Counted from the stretch's first letter, positions 33,401 to 46,418 are shown. The stretch is DNA of 64,000 bases from Deuterostichococcus epilithicus (GCA_033439295.1 JAVTLE010000001.1:1984001-2048000); one strand, 5' to 3'. The notes: generated by a model from the sequence alone, not told the origin. Program-made: numbers and translations.

Positions 33401-35128
33401 ATGTACTAGTGCCGGATCAGTAATCATGCCATCAGCTGGGGCTGGAGGCAAAACTGCAAAGCTCCCCGCACCCACTGCTCATCAGGTCAGCAGACCCGTT
33501 ATCAGCAAACCCGATGGTCGTGGTGCGCAGGTGGCCGGACGGGATGCATCGGAGCCGTCATCGGACGACGATGGGTTGGCCAGCAGGCTGCGCGCCGCCC
33601 TGGCATCTGCAGAGCGCCGCGCCGTAGCCGCCGATGCGCGCCCCAACGTCTGCCTGTCTTCGTTTGCCCCTGCCATCGGCCTGTGCCAGCGACATGACCG
33701 GCTTGCCAAACGGGATTGCTCCCGCATGTGTTCGGAGTGCACGCAAAGGAGCTGGGCAAGCACTTTGATACTGCAGCTGATCGAAACCCAATGCTGTGCG
33801 TGTGCAGGCCGAGAGCCGTGACTACGAGGAGGCGGGCATGACTGCGCTTCGGCGAGCGCATGCGGCGGACAAGACAGCGGCTGCGGCAGAGGTGACTTCA
33901 GCGCCGGGCAGGCCCCCCGCGCCAGCCGCGCCAATCCCGCAATCGGCTGTTGCTCTATAAAGTTCAATCTCGCTGTTGGCAGTGCATGCGACAGCCTGCC
34001 CCGGCATTCAGGCAGGCAGCATTATTTGCGATTCCACGCTGCATCTAGCGATATCTTGCACAGAGTGGCAGGGCGCTTATGCACAGCTGAGCTGCAGCAT
34101 CTGGGCTGTTGCTCAGGCGTGTCTTTGTCATCCCCCACGCAGGCCGCGCTGGAGGCCATGAGCTGCGACCTGCAGGCCGCGGAGGCCGCCGCCGCAGAGG
34201 CAGAGACCCGGCTGGCGGCGCGCGACGCCGAGCTGGCTCAGGTGCCCAGCAGTCGCATCATTCACCACACACTTGCATGATGATGCACGCCTGGCATACC
34301 TGAGAAAAGAACAGCGGCAACTCAACATCTATAGCATACTGATGCTAAAACGCTCGGCCCGGCCTCACTGGGGCCGGACTGCGAGGAATTCAGTTTCCGA
34401 GCCGCTCTGAGCGGCAACCCTAAGGTTGCCGCGGGGGGGGAGGGGGCGGGGGCTCCTGCCAGCCGCCGGACCATTGGGAGCGTCATCAGGATGGCAACAC
34501 GAACTGAAACTGGCACGCGTGCACAGAACTGGATTTGCAAGTCCTCTCACACACTTGCTGTGCGATGCTCACTGCAGGAGCGGCGCGCCCGGCAGCAGGA
34601 CGCTGCAGACGCTGCAGACGCTGCATGCCGGCTGCAGGCCATGCAGCAGGCAGCGCAACAGGCCGCCGCCGCTGCCGTCGCTGAGGCCAGCGCTGTTGCC
34701 GCACAGGTGCCTAAGTCTACCTATGCTAAGTGTGCATCGCCCAAAATCTTGCCCGGGGCTTTACGACATAGTCAGGGAGTGTGGGATCGTGCACTGGTGG
34801 TAGAGGTTTCGGTTCCTGTGCCCCTGTGACATCTCGGGATCACAATGGCCAATGTTCGGAGTGCAGAGACTTCAGCCTGCACATTCTGGTGCCTTCTTGA
34901 GGCCGTTCCTCTTGGCAAGTCTCAACTGCATTTCATTCCCTGGCTGTGTCGACGCCTGCTGACTCGAGCATGTTTCCCTGCCTGCAGATACGTGTGCTGC
35001 AGGGCCTGGTGAGCCAGGTGCAGAGCCATGCGGCATCCTGGCTATCAAACGTGACAGCAGCCGCAGCAGCCGCAGCAGGCGACAACTCTATGTCCGCAGC
35101 AGCAGCGCGCCGCTCTGCCAGCAGCTGA
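30464..35128 (+). CDS. AT-hook and coiled-coil protein, probable chromatin factor
   Basis: Exons: 30464-30649, 30854-31805, 32045-32176, 32419-32747, 32873-33202, 33486-33647, 33808-33891, 34143-34241, 34578-34706, 34988-35128; total 2544 bases, 847 residues. Phases agree at every junction. Two AT-hooks with basic flanks are clear: AKRRGRPPGTG and PKRRGRPPGSKNKKRK, near residues 140-190. A long Ala/Pro-rich region follows. The C-terminal third, from HELEKLPSKRPRG on, is nearly continuous alanine-rich coiled coil spread over short exons (LRARVAELQRRLAA, LRRAHAADKTAAAAE, LEAMSCDLQAAEAAAAEAE). AT-hooks bind the minor groove of AT-rich DNA, so a nuclear architectural or regulatory role is inferred. 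No enzymatic domain is visible. Confidence 0.75.
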
Positions 35129-35641
35129 TGGCGATGCCGCCTTGCTGCTGCACCGCATGTGCGGCAGGATGGGCAGTCATGCACGGGCTGATAGAAGGCC
35201 AAGCAAGCATCCAAGGCGTATGCAGCGCTCCATACGAGTGGCACAGGACGACGCTGCGGATGCAGTGCGGCTGATGTCTGCGGCACCATGCACATTGGGA
35301 GATGGACTTCCTGATACACTGCATGCTGCAAATCTTGCTCATTGCTTCGTCAGGGTCCAGTGTGTGGACATATCACTTTGTGGTACTTGCATGGCGCATG
35401 TCTATTTTCAGCAGAGCAAACGTTTTGGTTGATTGCTACCCTGTCAGCAGAGGCTATGCCGGTGTGTTCTCACGAGCGATTTTGTTCTGATGTCAGCGGC
35501 ATATTTATCAGCTGCATTCCTATCTCAGGCCTCAACCTTGCACCCTCCTGTGCCGTACATTGCACTAATTTCGATCGCTACACACGAGTATGGCAAGGCC
35601 GAGGCGCTGATCTGCAGAGTCCGTCCCAGCGTCAGGCGGTC

Positions 35642-38640
35642 CTAGTCACCGCTGCAGGGCAGCCGCCTGCGACGCAGGTGCGGCACGCACAAGGAAACCG
35701 TGAACACTTCGCGGTCCTTCCGCCAGCGCCGCATGCGCATGTGGCGGAAGCCTCTCAGGTGGTGTCCGAACGCCGCCTGGCGGCTGTACCACTGCGGCCA
35801 TTCCAGCGCGCCGTCGGTCAACACGCTGCCATTGCTGGCCTTCATGCTGGTATGCTGCTCTTGACCGCCAGATGCGGCCATTGAAGGAATGCTCCGGGGA
35901 GTCGCCACCCAGAATGCAGGGCGCCGCCGCAGCAGAGCGTCAAGAGACTTGCGAGCAGACAGCGCCTTCTGCAAATTTCAATGTGTTATCTTTGCCGCAT
36001 GATGCAAAGAACATGCTGTGGGCACAAGCTGAGCAGGTGCTGACATCCAGACAGCAGCTGTCAGAGCCGTCGGCAATAACAGGTGCAAAGTGCAAAACAG
36101 GAACACGAGAGCTGGTGCATGGCTTCCTTCACCTGCAGTGCACTGGCCCAGGTCGAGGGGTCTGCTGCCGCATCAGCATGGACGGGCGGCCGCTGCTGAA
36201 GCGGCAAGCAGCTGTCGCCCAGCTGCGGCACCTGCTCGGTGGGCTGCATGCCGCCAGGCTTTGCAGTGTTCACCACCGGTGTGAAGGCCCTCTGCAAATT
36301 ACGCGGCTCCAGGCTGGCGTCTCCTCCCGGCCCGCCAGGGCCTGGCAGCCGCCATGGCTCCCTGAGGCTCCTGCTCCTCGATGGCGAGCAGCACTGGCCA
36401 TGCGATGCCGTGCCGCCGGCACGGCTGCAGCCGCAGGCATCATGCTGGCGGTGGTTGGGAGAGCTGGCGCGAACTGGCGACCGCCACCCCGGCTGCGGCT
36501 TGACGGGCGAGCCGGCAGAGTGCTTAGCTTCGCTGATGTAGCCCACGCGGCGGCAGCACGGACCGCAGATGCTTTCAGCTGACTGGCTGAGGATCTGTGC
36601 CACTTGCACCTGCGGAGGTCAGGCCACAAGCTTTCGGTTTTTGGGTGCGGACACAGTGTGCAAGTGGCAGTCGTGAAGGGCGACAGTGGTGAAGCTAGCT
36701 CAAACTCGTGGAGGTAGAGCATAACTCAAATGCAATACCCAGGGCCTGGCATGCAAGATGCAACATAAAGAGTCTGTCAGAAACGGTTAAGCAGGTTTTC
36801 TGCAACTCACCTGCAAAGAGGTGAGCACCCGCGATGTGTGCTGCTGAAGCTCGTAAAGTCACGATGCAGCGCAGCCACCTCCGCCGGCGGCGCACCATCC
36901 ATGTGGATAGGCCCTGTTGACAGTCGTCAGAGGCCAATTAAATGGCCGTCGCCGGTGCCTGATCTGCAGTCCAAGCAGTTAAGCCTTGATGGTGCTACTC
37001 CGGCAGTGCCAGGCACACCTGGCTGCCGGAGAGCGCAGCTGCAGTTGGGAAGAGACTCAAGGAGACTCATCAAGAGCGCTTGCACACCTGCGGCAGCAAC
37101 CAGGAAGCGACCTTGGCCTCCAGCGCGGCCAATGCGGCGGCTCAGGTCATCCTTCGCAAGATCCACGGGCTGCTGCTGCTCTGACGAGCGCTGTAGCGAG
37201 CTGGACAACCTGCCTCGGGCCATCGTTGCAACTTTCGCCACCTCGGGATTGGCCCCTGTCGGCGCGCGGTTGCCGCTGCGGTTGCGGCTGGCGCAGCTGC
37301 TCGGACCAGGGCAGGTCTGGTGCTGCGGCTGAGGCCACATCGCCCTGTGGCGGCGGTGTCGAAACAACTGTGCTGGCTGACGCCGGCACACACATCCGCT
37401 TGGCGCCAAACATTGCCGCGAGCTTGCGCTTCCTGCTGGCCCACTGCCGGCTGCCGCTGCCGCAGGCCCAGGTGGGGATGCACCCGATGCCGCATCAGCG
37501 GTGGCGACTGTCTGGCGGAGGAGTCTGCTGTTTTGGCTGGCCCTCCGGCTTGTCTTGTTCCGGGCAGCTGGCCGCGAATCACTGTAGTGGGGGCGACTGC
37601 GGCAGCAGCAGCATCCATAGCGCTGCGCCGCCGCACGGCGCAAATGCTGCAACAGGTGCTGCTGCTGCGGGCGCTGGCAGGACGGGCGCCTATGCCGGCG
37701 CAGGGTTTGACCCACCCTGGCAGACTCCGCTTCCAGATGATGCTGACGATGCGCAGCAGGCTGTGCTGGGCGCCATGACATGCGCGGGAGGTGGACTGAT
37801 GATGTCGCCTGATGCGTGCAACGCACCGGTTGCAGCCGGCCAGCTGCAGCAGCTGCCATGCCCTTTCGCCTGCCACTGCGTGCTCTGCGGCAGCAACGCC
37901 TCTGTTGCAAGGCGCTGCAGGCTAGGCAGACCGATCATCTCCTCGGCAAGCAGAGTGTCCAGACTGTCCACATCTTCAGCGTCAGGACTTGTGGCTGAGT
38001 CCACCGTCAGGGGCAGTGCTGCCGATGCGGTTCTGCCATCAGGCTGCGCTGCTGTGCTAGTGCGATTGCGTCGGCCTGCGCCTTTGCTAGCCGGTCCGGC
38101 TGCGGCCGCAGCCGCCGGCGCTGACACGGCCATGGCCACCGGCGTGGCTGAAGCAACAGGCCCGTGCGTGCATGCTGGCGCTGCTGGCCCTGCCGATGTC
38201 AAGGCAGGCCTGACATCTGTTATGACATCCGCCCTGTTGCGCATGTTGGCAGTCTGGCCCAGCCCCTCGCAGAGCTGCTGCTCCAGCTGGATGAGAGCCT
38301 CTGCATCTGGCTCTGGAGGCACGGCGCCCGCACTATTGGCGGTGCTGCGGTTCGTGGGCGAGGCAAAGCCTGCGCAGGTGCACGTTGGCCTTTTATCTGG
38401 CCAGCTAGAAACCTGGATCCAGCCTGAACCACGACAGTCAAAGCGCGGGAATGGTGCTTGCACTTACCGCGCAGGGCACAGATTGCAGGGCCGCTAAGCT
38501 GCGCAAATGCGGCATGGTCACGAGACATCCTCTGCGCCAGCTTGGATTCCCGCGAGGTGCACTTCAGTCCATGGAGAGATATTTGATTATTGCGTACCTG
38601 ATGAGCTCAAACATGAGACTTGAGGCCGCAGTAACAACCG
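35642..38640 (-). CDS. Unrecognised low-complexity protein
   Basis: Minus-strand gene. The best-supported exons are 38369 to about 37760, 36609-36133 and 35968-35642 (stop); the last two are in phase, each bounded by good sites. The region 36700-37750 is coding-like but its frame could not be settled: all three minus frames and one plus frame are open for long stretches because of GC content. Readable parts: EALIQLEQQLCEGLGQ, EDVDSLDTLLAEEMIGL, VQVAQILSQSAESICGPCCR and, at the C-terminus, ALEWPQWYSRQAAFGHHL and FRHMRMRRWRKDREVF. The family was not recognised. The gene converges tail to tail with the AT-hook gene, 513 bases apart. A plus-strand open frame of 503 codons (36986-38497) is the main alternative. 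Confidence 0.45.
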
Positions 38641-39400
38641 CTGCCAGTCTTCGTGGGTAAGACAGGCCATGTCATGGGTGCGAGCAGAGCTGCTGTGGTA
38701 CACAGATTCGAACAGACGGCACATGCCGCAGAAAAGACAGAAAACCGCTATGTTGCGGCGGCAGGAAAAACTCCACAGGTCGAGCGCCGAGAGCCGCCTC
38801 TCGTCTTCGCGATCGCGTGTTGTTTCCTATGCACCAATCATGCATGCGACATGAATTTCAAGTCAGCCACTTCACCGCAAAATATGTAGTTCACATGCCA
38901 TTGCAAAACTGTCAAGCTGCTCATTCAGATTCGCTTCACATCCCATGAAAGGCCTTCGCAGCATCTTCTTGTCTTTGCTGCGTTGAAGACGCTGAGCGAG
39001 TGTGCAAGCGCTCGCGGCGCTGTGCTGCACTCCTTCCTTGCCGCGGCGGCATGCATTCAGATCGATTCACAGCATGGAATGCGAGCCTACAAAGGTATCG
39101 GAGATTGCGATGTGAACCACCTGGCACTACCGAGTGCTGTCAGGATAGTCGGCCAAGGGCGAGCTTGCTGTCGGTGACATCAGGCCGAGAGGCCAACGCA
39201 AGTCGTGGTTGAGACAGAAGAATTTGCAGCGGTGACATGGGCGCTCAGTTCAATTTTCCCGAACATTGCACTATCGTCGATGAATTGAGAATATGTGCAC
39301 ATTGGGATCCTTCTCTCGCGCGCCTTCTCTCGGAAGCAGGATTGTTGCAGATTTCTCGGATGAGGTTGCGTGCGAAACGTCCGCTCGCATCCCCCTGCAG

Positions 39401-41217
39401 GCGCGCACTCTGATGCATATCCAGATTCCTACCGATGTCTCAACACAGGTGGTTGCAGACAGCTGCGGAAGCTTCGTGAAGCGCGTCACCTCCGGAATGG
39501 TTCAGACAGTGAGTCGGGAAGCACGCGGTCAAAGCGCAATATGAGCCCGCTAAGCCACACGTTTGCGTGACCTAGTGATTTACGAGCTTGGCTTCAACCT
39601 GCTGTGTTGGCCAGGGACGATGCCGGAGCTGCTGAAGGTGCGATTTTCCACTTATCGCATGTCGGTGCAGCAGTTGCAGTGTTCACATCGTACTTTGCTG
39701 AGTACCCTTGAAAGAGAAACATAACATTCGACAACATTGCGATTGCCCGATCACGTAGGAGATCGCGGGCTTCACCTGGCCCGGCATTGAGTACGGTGCT
39801 GCGCCGGCACACAAGTACAGCTTTTATGAGGTGATGACGACGAACGCATGCTGCGACAATCCAGACACGTGCATGTTGCAGCTCTCAACGCCTTCCGGGA
39901 CGCCGCTTTTACGGCACTGACAAGTGCAGGGTGCATCTGGTGCCATTCGTGCACTGTTCTCTTAATTAAATGCCGCCGCAGCATGCTCGTCAGCATGCGC
40001 GCCCGCCTCACGAGAGTCACTGCCTGCGTGCAGTACATCGATGCGCTGCGACTGGGCGACATTCAGCGGTTCCTGGAGATCGAGGAGGAATCGCTGGACT
40101 GGTGGTTCCCCACCCTCGATCGCGGCGCCGGGGCCGCCCTGCACTTTGCCGCCGACCACGGCCAGGTGGCTGCCTGCCACACCAACCCTGCCTTGCTGTG
40201 GCACATGGTCCAGGAGAAGCCCTCAAGACGCATGGTGCAGGCGCCATAACCAAGCGTTTAGCTGAGCAGAACCACCTCCAGCAGAACGGCATAATTGCGC
40301 CTTGCAGTTGGATGCGGCCAGGCTCCTGCTGGACGAGCGGCGGGTGCACGTCAACCAGCAGGACGTGCGCTGGGGGTGGACGCCGCTGCACCGCGCGGCG
40401 CGCGTGGCGCACTATGGCCACGCGCCGGGAATGGCGCTATTCGAGCTGCTGCTGCAGCACGGGGCGGACGCCGACCTGAAGACGGTTGGAGGGGCCATTC
40501 ACCCGGCCACGGCAAGTGCTCCTTGCTCTCGGTCGTAGTCTGCAGGGTCCACGCTCTTTTCTTCATTCACGTCGCTGCGCCTCAGCGCAGAAGGCTCCTG
40601 ATGCCCAATAGCAGCAGAGTAGCCCTAGCTGCACAGTGCAATTCTGCCGACGTGGTCATGATGTAATCCCAGGGAGAGCCGGGTCCGGCGCTGTCAGTGC
40701 TAGACGTGGCCGCTGAAAAGGTGCGACACTACGTCACGCTGTGTTGCACCGCTGAGTGCAACATATGTCAGCTGGCAGGACTCAGCCCCTAAATGTCGAA
40801 GCCTTGCTCCGCCAACGAGCTGAAAGCTCCCAAAAGGCCATCTTCACCGCCTACTGAAGGACGCGACACTGGCGGGGCTCCCGCGCGTAGGGGCGTGGAT
40901 GGGGACCAGGGACTGTTCGGCAGGCTCTGCAGGGCCTGATCGACAAGCATGCCGCGGTGCCAAAGGCGCCGCCGTTCGTGTACAAGGGTCCCCGAGCCGG
41001 CCCCGCGGCCGCCGCCGTGCTGAAGGCCTGGCAGGACAGCGAGGCTGCACTTGGCTGCCGCGCGCCAGACAACTGGCGGGCGCCGCCGCCGGCTGGCTTC
41101 CTGGACGCCGCGGGCATGCGCCGGGTTGAGGAGGAGGGCTGGCATCTGGTACAGCTTCTCCTCTGCGAGCATGTGGTTGTGCGTCTGTCATGTCTCGTCA
41201 TCAGAACATTGCTGTGA
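39401..41217 (+). CDS. Ankyrin-repeat protein of a green-lineage family (5' exons not found)
   Basis: Exons: 39401-39508, 39576-39637, 39759-39830, 40034-40165, 40308-40484, 40673-40720 and 40924-41217 (stop), phase-consistent. Sequence in order: CRQLRKLREARHLRNGSD, YELGFNLLCWPGTMPELL, EIAGFTWPGIEYGAAPAHKY, YIDALRLGDIQRFLEIEEES followed by LDWWFPTLDRGAGAALHFAA, LLLDERRVHVNQQDV, GWTPLHRAARVAHY, FELLLQHGADADL, ALSVLDVAAEK and VPKAPPFVYKGP. The GWTPLHRAAR and ELLLQHGADADL segments are a standard ankyrin module. Similar ankyrin proteins with this FTWPG/WWFPTLD arrangement occur in plants and algae, with unknown function. The last exon may end earlier, at GTACAG near 41150, with one more exon downstream. 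The start was not located. Confidence 0.65.
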
Positions 41218-41775
41218 CGCTGCAGAAGGGACTTCCGCCAGCAGCGCCTCGCATGTCAATCGACAGCTTGTGAGCAAGAATCCTGACTTTGCGATGGAAA
41301 TTTGAAAAGAAGAGCAAAGCCTATAAATATAAAAAGTATTGTCTGCAGGCGGGTGAGGATGACGGCTCTATGTTCATTAGGCAGATGACGGACGCTGAAC
41401 TCACGGCACAGGCACAGCTCGTTGCTGCCATGTGATAGCAAGGAGTTTGCAAGCAGAAAGTTTCTGTGCAAATGGCCATGACAGCTCGATGGTGCCGTTG
41501 TCACGAACAAGAATTGTGAACACAATAGCTAGTGATGGCGGTTGGCAAGTACCTTGGTGGAGGTTTGGCATTGTGGTGACATCTGGTATGTGCGACAGAC
41601 GACTATGAAGCAGTGTGTGCTCATACACAACACTTGCTATCGACGCATGAAGGACTATCGACCAGTTACACGCCGGTGCATTAGGCAAATGCACGCAAAG
41701 TGAGCAGACAGTAGATGAGGTGCCAGCCGAGGGCAAGCTGGAACGCAAGGTCATCAAAACTTCAATAGCCCGGCT
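41218..41775. other. Convergent 3' flanks of the ankyrin and RPL5 genes
   Basis: No gene. It holds the two 3' UTRs; TTACA at 41666-41670 is TGTAA on the minus strand, 106 bases after the RPL5 stop, and is the likely RPL5 poly(A) signal. Confidence 0.6.
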
Positions 41776-44700
41776 TCACTCGTCCTCCTCCTCCTCCTCC
41801 TCCTCATCGTCACCTTCCGCCGGCTCGGCGTCACCGCCAGCCTCCTGCAGCGCCGCCAGCTTGGCCTGCGCACGGAGCAGGCGAACAGCAGCGTCAGCAT
41901 ACAGTCCTCAGTCCTTAGAATTGCTGCTGGTGAAGTTCATTCTTCAAGCTTGAAAGTTGCAGGATACGAGATGGGAGGACAAGCAGCAGCAGGGCCAAGC
42001 AGGGCGGGCGTCCCACCTTCAGGTTGGCCTTGCGCTCGTCATAGGTGAGCTTTGCCGGCTTCCACTTCTGCGTCTCCGACGGCTTGCTGCGCTGCTTCTT
42101 CTCCTGCACAGGGTTCGCCCGGATGGCCGCATGCACCTGCGCGGCAGCACCCGTCGAGGATTAGTGAATGTGCATCACAGCCGTGCCTGCATGGATGCAG
42201 CCCTTCCAGCTGAGATGAGGACGGCAGCCAGGGCTGTCAAATCAGCATGTTGCCGACCGCTGAGTCACACCAGCATGTCGCCGGCCGCTGAGTCAAACCA
42301 GCGTGTCGCCGACTGCTGGAGAACAGCCTGGACGATTCGTTCAGCGCCGGCGCCAGAACCAGCGCGCATGCTGGCATGGCAGGATGCCAACCCAGGGCGC
42401 GAACTCTGCCATTCCAGGACGCCTATGCAATTCCGGAGTGAATAACATCCCTTTCAAAGGTGACAGGGCACCCACCTCCTTGTACATGTCCTCCAGGCCG
42501 TCGCCGTCCAGGTCGTTTTCCACGTACTTGGCGAAGTGCACCTGATACTTCTCCGGGTCCTCCTCCTGTGTTGGTGAGACATTTGGGTCGGCAGGAACTT
42601 TCAGTCACAACAAATGGGCAGGTGTTTCACAGTCCAGTCACAACAAGCTGCATGAGGTTCAGCGGCATCTGCGCCAGCTGTGGGGGCCAGACTGTGGTTG
42701 TAGCCGCAACCCCCCCCGACCTAGTGGCAAAACCTGACGTTCCTGCAGCCCTGCTGCCATGCCAGCCTGCACTTCTAATCCCGCATTTGCAGCCGCCGAG
42801 GGCACATGGTTTGTGACGCAACTCAGCGCCGCCGGGGTTCGCACACCGGAAATGCGGCCGAGCGCGCTTTGGATGACCCTCTATGTCATACTCCACCCTG
42901 CACGTACCTGCATCTCGTTCATGTAGTCGGCCACGTGGCCGCCGTAGATGAACTTGGCCAGCGTCTCAGCGTCCAGAGACTTGTCCTCTCGGCTGTAGCC
43001 GACAAACCGCTTCTCGCTGTGCGGGATGTTCAGGCCGCCGTCCAGGGCACCCTGAAGCCGCGCGTTCCAAAAGGCTGGTCGATGGGTGCGGTGTTGTGCA
43101 TGCAGGAGGGTCAAGTAGAACTGTCGCGTGAGGGCTGAAGGGCGCAGGGCAGCGTCAACTTGCTGCCGCCCCCCTACTGCCGCCCCCGCTGCAGCTCGCA
43201 GTTCAGCACCGCAAAACGGCACAGGGTGTGGTTACCAGGGGATTCTTGCAGGTAAGGCATGCCTCGCAGGGGAGCAAGGCAATCAAAGGCATACAGACCA
43301 AATCCAGTGGGTTGAGCGGCGGACCGAGCAAGTGCTCACCTTGAGCGCTGCAAAGACCTTGGAGCCGGTGGAGGTGCGTTTCAGGCCTGTGTCCAGCAGC
43401 GCGGTGAAGGGCCGCGGGCCCTCATCCGCCTCGTCGACGTTGAAGTCCTCACCGACGGCGTCCGCGTCCTCCAGGCCCTGTTGTGCAATGAAACAGCAGG
43501 GTTTACACGAAAAGTTCAATCATTTTGTCGTCATCGTCCACAGCGTCCGGGTCCTTTGGCCTGCGGCAGGGTTCAAGTAGCAGGGTGGTAAAAGAGGCTG
43601 TTTGCAACCAGTCCAGATTATAGTCCTCACCCCCAAACCCAGTTCTCACCCACAACAACAGTCCTCGTAAACGTTGTAGTTGTCACCCACAACTGCTAGG
43701 GCCAACAGGCATTTGCAGGCGGTCCCAGAGTTGGGGTCCGCCGTGGCAGCGGCTCTGAACATGCTGCGGGCAAGCATTCCAGCCAGCGGCTGCGGGCTGC
43801 CACTCGCCGGGGCCGGCCTCAGCCCCATAGCAGGCGATCTGTTGCCACACCAGCGCTAGAGCGGCTGCGCACCTGTCCTCCGCCAATGAGCCGCGGCAAT
43901 TCACTTGTGCGAATCTCCGGCTGCTTGCTATTGGCTGCCCGCGCCGCCGCCATCGAATTGCCGTGCAGCCGTCCCTGGCATTCCAAGCGCACACAGGCAG
44001 GCAGAGCACCAGCCGCAGAAAGGCCGTCGCTTCCCACCTGGTAGGTGTCTGCGAGGCCAAACTTGGTCAGCGTGCGGCGTGCCAGCAGCAGGCCGGTGCA
44101 GTAGGCCGCGGCGTAGTTGGTCAGCCCCTGCTTCAGGCCGAACGCCGGGAGCTCGTGGGCGTAGGCGGATGCCACCACGACGTCGCCAGCGATGGTGGCG
44201 TACTGGATCTGGCAGGTGATGTCCTTGTTGGAGAAGCGAACGGTCATGCGGTACTTGGGTGTGTTGTACTTGTTCTTGTCCTGCGTCGTGAGCCGCAGGC
44301 GGGCGCGGTAGTCCGTCTTGCCTTGCCTCCTCCGTTTGTATTTTACCTGCGATGAGCGCAGGCAGCAGTGTTTGCCGGGTGTGCAGGATTGCAGGTGGCA
44401 GGATTGCGGTCAGCGGCCAACTCCTGACCCGCTCCGATGCTAGCGCTGCATCCTTTGTCCGGGCCTGAGTCCTCATATCCAGCGTTCGGGGCTGAGTCCT
44501 GATATCTGGAAACCAACAGCTGCTCTTGCCTCCAGCAGGCTACAGACGCTCCCGCTGCAGCTTGCATGCAGCTGCTGCTGACGGATGGGCAACCCCGCCG
44601 CTGGCGCAGGTTGGCCAATTGTGTCCGCATACTGCTCGCATGCCATTCTCAACCCAGAAGCTGAGGTGAGCTCGTTTATAAACAGCGACAATAATGCAGT

Positions 44701-45121
44701 GCATCGCCAGCTCGCTGTGCTGCCAGCAGCCGGCCGACGCAAGTCATGCCTCGCACAGTGTGCTCTCGCACAGCCCAGGTGCACCGGCGAGCGGACACAC
44801 TGCACTTTGAGCTGCATGCGGCGTTCATGCCTGACCAGCTGCCGTGTGCAACCACGTCCACGGCTGCTGCACCGCTCATTGTGCTGCCAGGTGCGTCCAG
44901 CCAGACCAGCAGCTGAAGCAGGCATCACCAGGCTTGAACCCGGCGCCGGCAGATCGTATCGACATCAGGCTCGTCTGCCTTCCTCGCCCAAGAGGGCCGT
45001 CAACCACAAAAGCTGGTGCACCCGTATCGGCATCGACAACTTGCACTCCTCGCTGCACTCGCACACGCACCTGGAAACGAGAGAAGTAGCTGCTTGTCTT
45101 CAGGACCTTCATGTACCCCAT
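41776..45121 (-). CDS. RPL5: 60S ribosomal protein L5 (uL18)
   Basis: Binds 5S rRNA in the central protuberance of the cytosolic large ribosomal subunit. Exons: 45121-45071, 44346-44038, 43477-43340, 43051-42908, 42565-42476, 42136-42017, 41865-41776; every junction is in phase 0 and the protein is 313 residues. Diagnostic segments: [108 protein letters not shown] and [15 protein letters not shown]. It is slightly longer than the usual ~300 residues because of an acidic tail of seven Glu, Asp and Glu encoded by a TCC repeat (plus strand 41779-41808). The first intron is 724 bases. It is the clearest taxonomic anchor in the window. Confidence 0.95.
42237..42320. repeat. 28-bp tandem repeat, three copies, in an RPL5 intron
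   Basis: Units start at 42237, 42265 and 42293; consensus begins tcaaaccagcatgtcgccg and ends gctgag. Copies differ at a few positions. Confidence 0.85.
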
Positions 45122-45417
45122 GATTGCAAGCTCGGGTGGGCACCTGCCCCACGAAACACCAGGCGGCTGAAAAGGGGTGAGCCTGCAGCAAGGGCTCGCG
45201 CATGAGGGCGGCTAAACCCTGAGCGATCAAGGGAGGTTAAAATTTGGCATTCACGGGGCAAAAGAATTTCACGGGGCAACAAACCAGGAGCCAGTGTCAG
45301 ACTTAAGAGGGTGGACGCCGGTATAGCGTCCCCAGTGCAAATGCTCAGTGGACAAATTTAGTGGTTGTTGCAGGTATTTCAGGTGTTTCCGGCCAGATGC
45401 TTACAGGTCACAAGAGG

Positions 45418-46418
45418 AACAATGGGCGTTTGCCAGGGGCGAGACGCGAGTTTGATCAGAGTGCTCGAAAGGGGCCAGTCGAAAGGGGAGCAGCCAGGTC
45501 GCTAACAAGGCCGCCCGGCCGAGGAATGAGAGCACCGGGCAGCACGCTGTAGCGAAAACGGCTACAGCAAAACGACACATCGTAACATGCAGCAGCTGGC
45601 CTGGCATGCTCATGCTATCAGATCGCAGGACTCATACAGATAGCAAATCAGCATGCTCCACGACACTCACGGCTCGGGGTCAGGAAAAATTCATGAAATG
45701 TGCATAAAAATCAGGATGACGTAAGTTTCCACGCCGAAAGCGCTCGCACATCACTGCAGAAGCCTTTCTGACATCTGCTGGAACAAGCAGGCGCAAGTTG
45801 CCGCATGCAGCTCAGACGGCAAACATCCCCAGCTTGGAGATGAATGGTCCCCCTCGTACTTGGCAGGTGGGCGAGTAACTTAGCCACGAGCGGAAGCTGA
45901 GCAAAAGTTACACATTGTCTTTATTTTCCCTCGTCGTTGATCTTTCCGAAACGCCCCTTATGCAACCTGATGCAGCGCGCTGCGGCTGCCAGCTGCAGCA
46001 GCCGTGCAACCTGCCAGCGGAGCGCTCTGCTGCCCGAAGGCTTCCGAGTCACAGTCTGCGTCTGGCAATCGTGAATACCACCCTCGGTATAAGGGTGGTT
46101 TCATAGGACAGGTGTGCTTCCCCGTTCTATGGAAAATCGTACTAAGGGCGCGGAAACGATTCTTACATCAACTCGCCAAATCTTACAACGCCGGCTGCTG
46201 GGGCACCGTTCGCACGGCCAGCCGCAGCGCAAGGCGCCTGCCTCACGCAAGGTCTGCAGACTGGCCCAAGGAACAGTTGATGGACCACAGAAGACCTGAA
46301 GACGCAGGCTGACACCGGCAAAGGTAGAGGAGGTTTCCCGTCGACGACTCTTAGGGTTTGCTACGGCCAGGCGGAAAACTTGAGTGCATACGTTTGAATC
46401 ACCGAAGGTGATCAAACT
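45418..46418 (+). repeat. Dispersed ~1-kb repeat R1, copy C (most complete)
   Basis: Contains perfect 10-bp inverted ends agtttgatca (45449-45458) and tgatcaaact (46409-46418), with the aacaatgggcgtttgcc leader outside the left one. Homologous to copies A and B along its length. Conserved blocks include gtcgttgatctttccgaaacg and cgacgactcttagggt. Confidence 0.78.

Noticed and set aside
36986-38497. 503-codon plus-strand open frame
   Set aside because: Very rich in Cys, Ser, Ala and Gly with no motif. It lies opposite minus-strand exons with good splice borders, and is most likely a by-product of high GC. It is kept only as an alternative.
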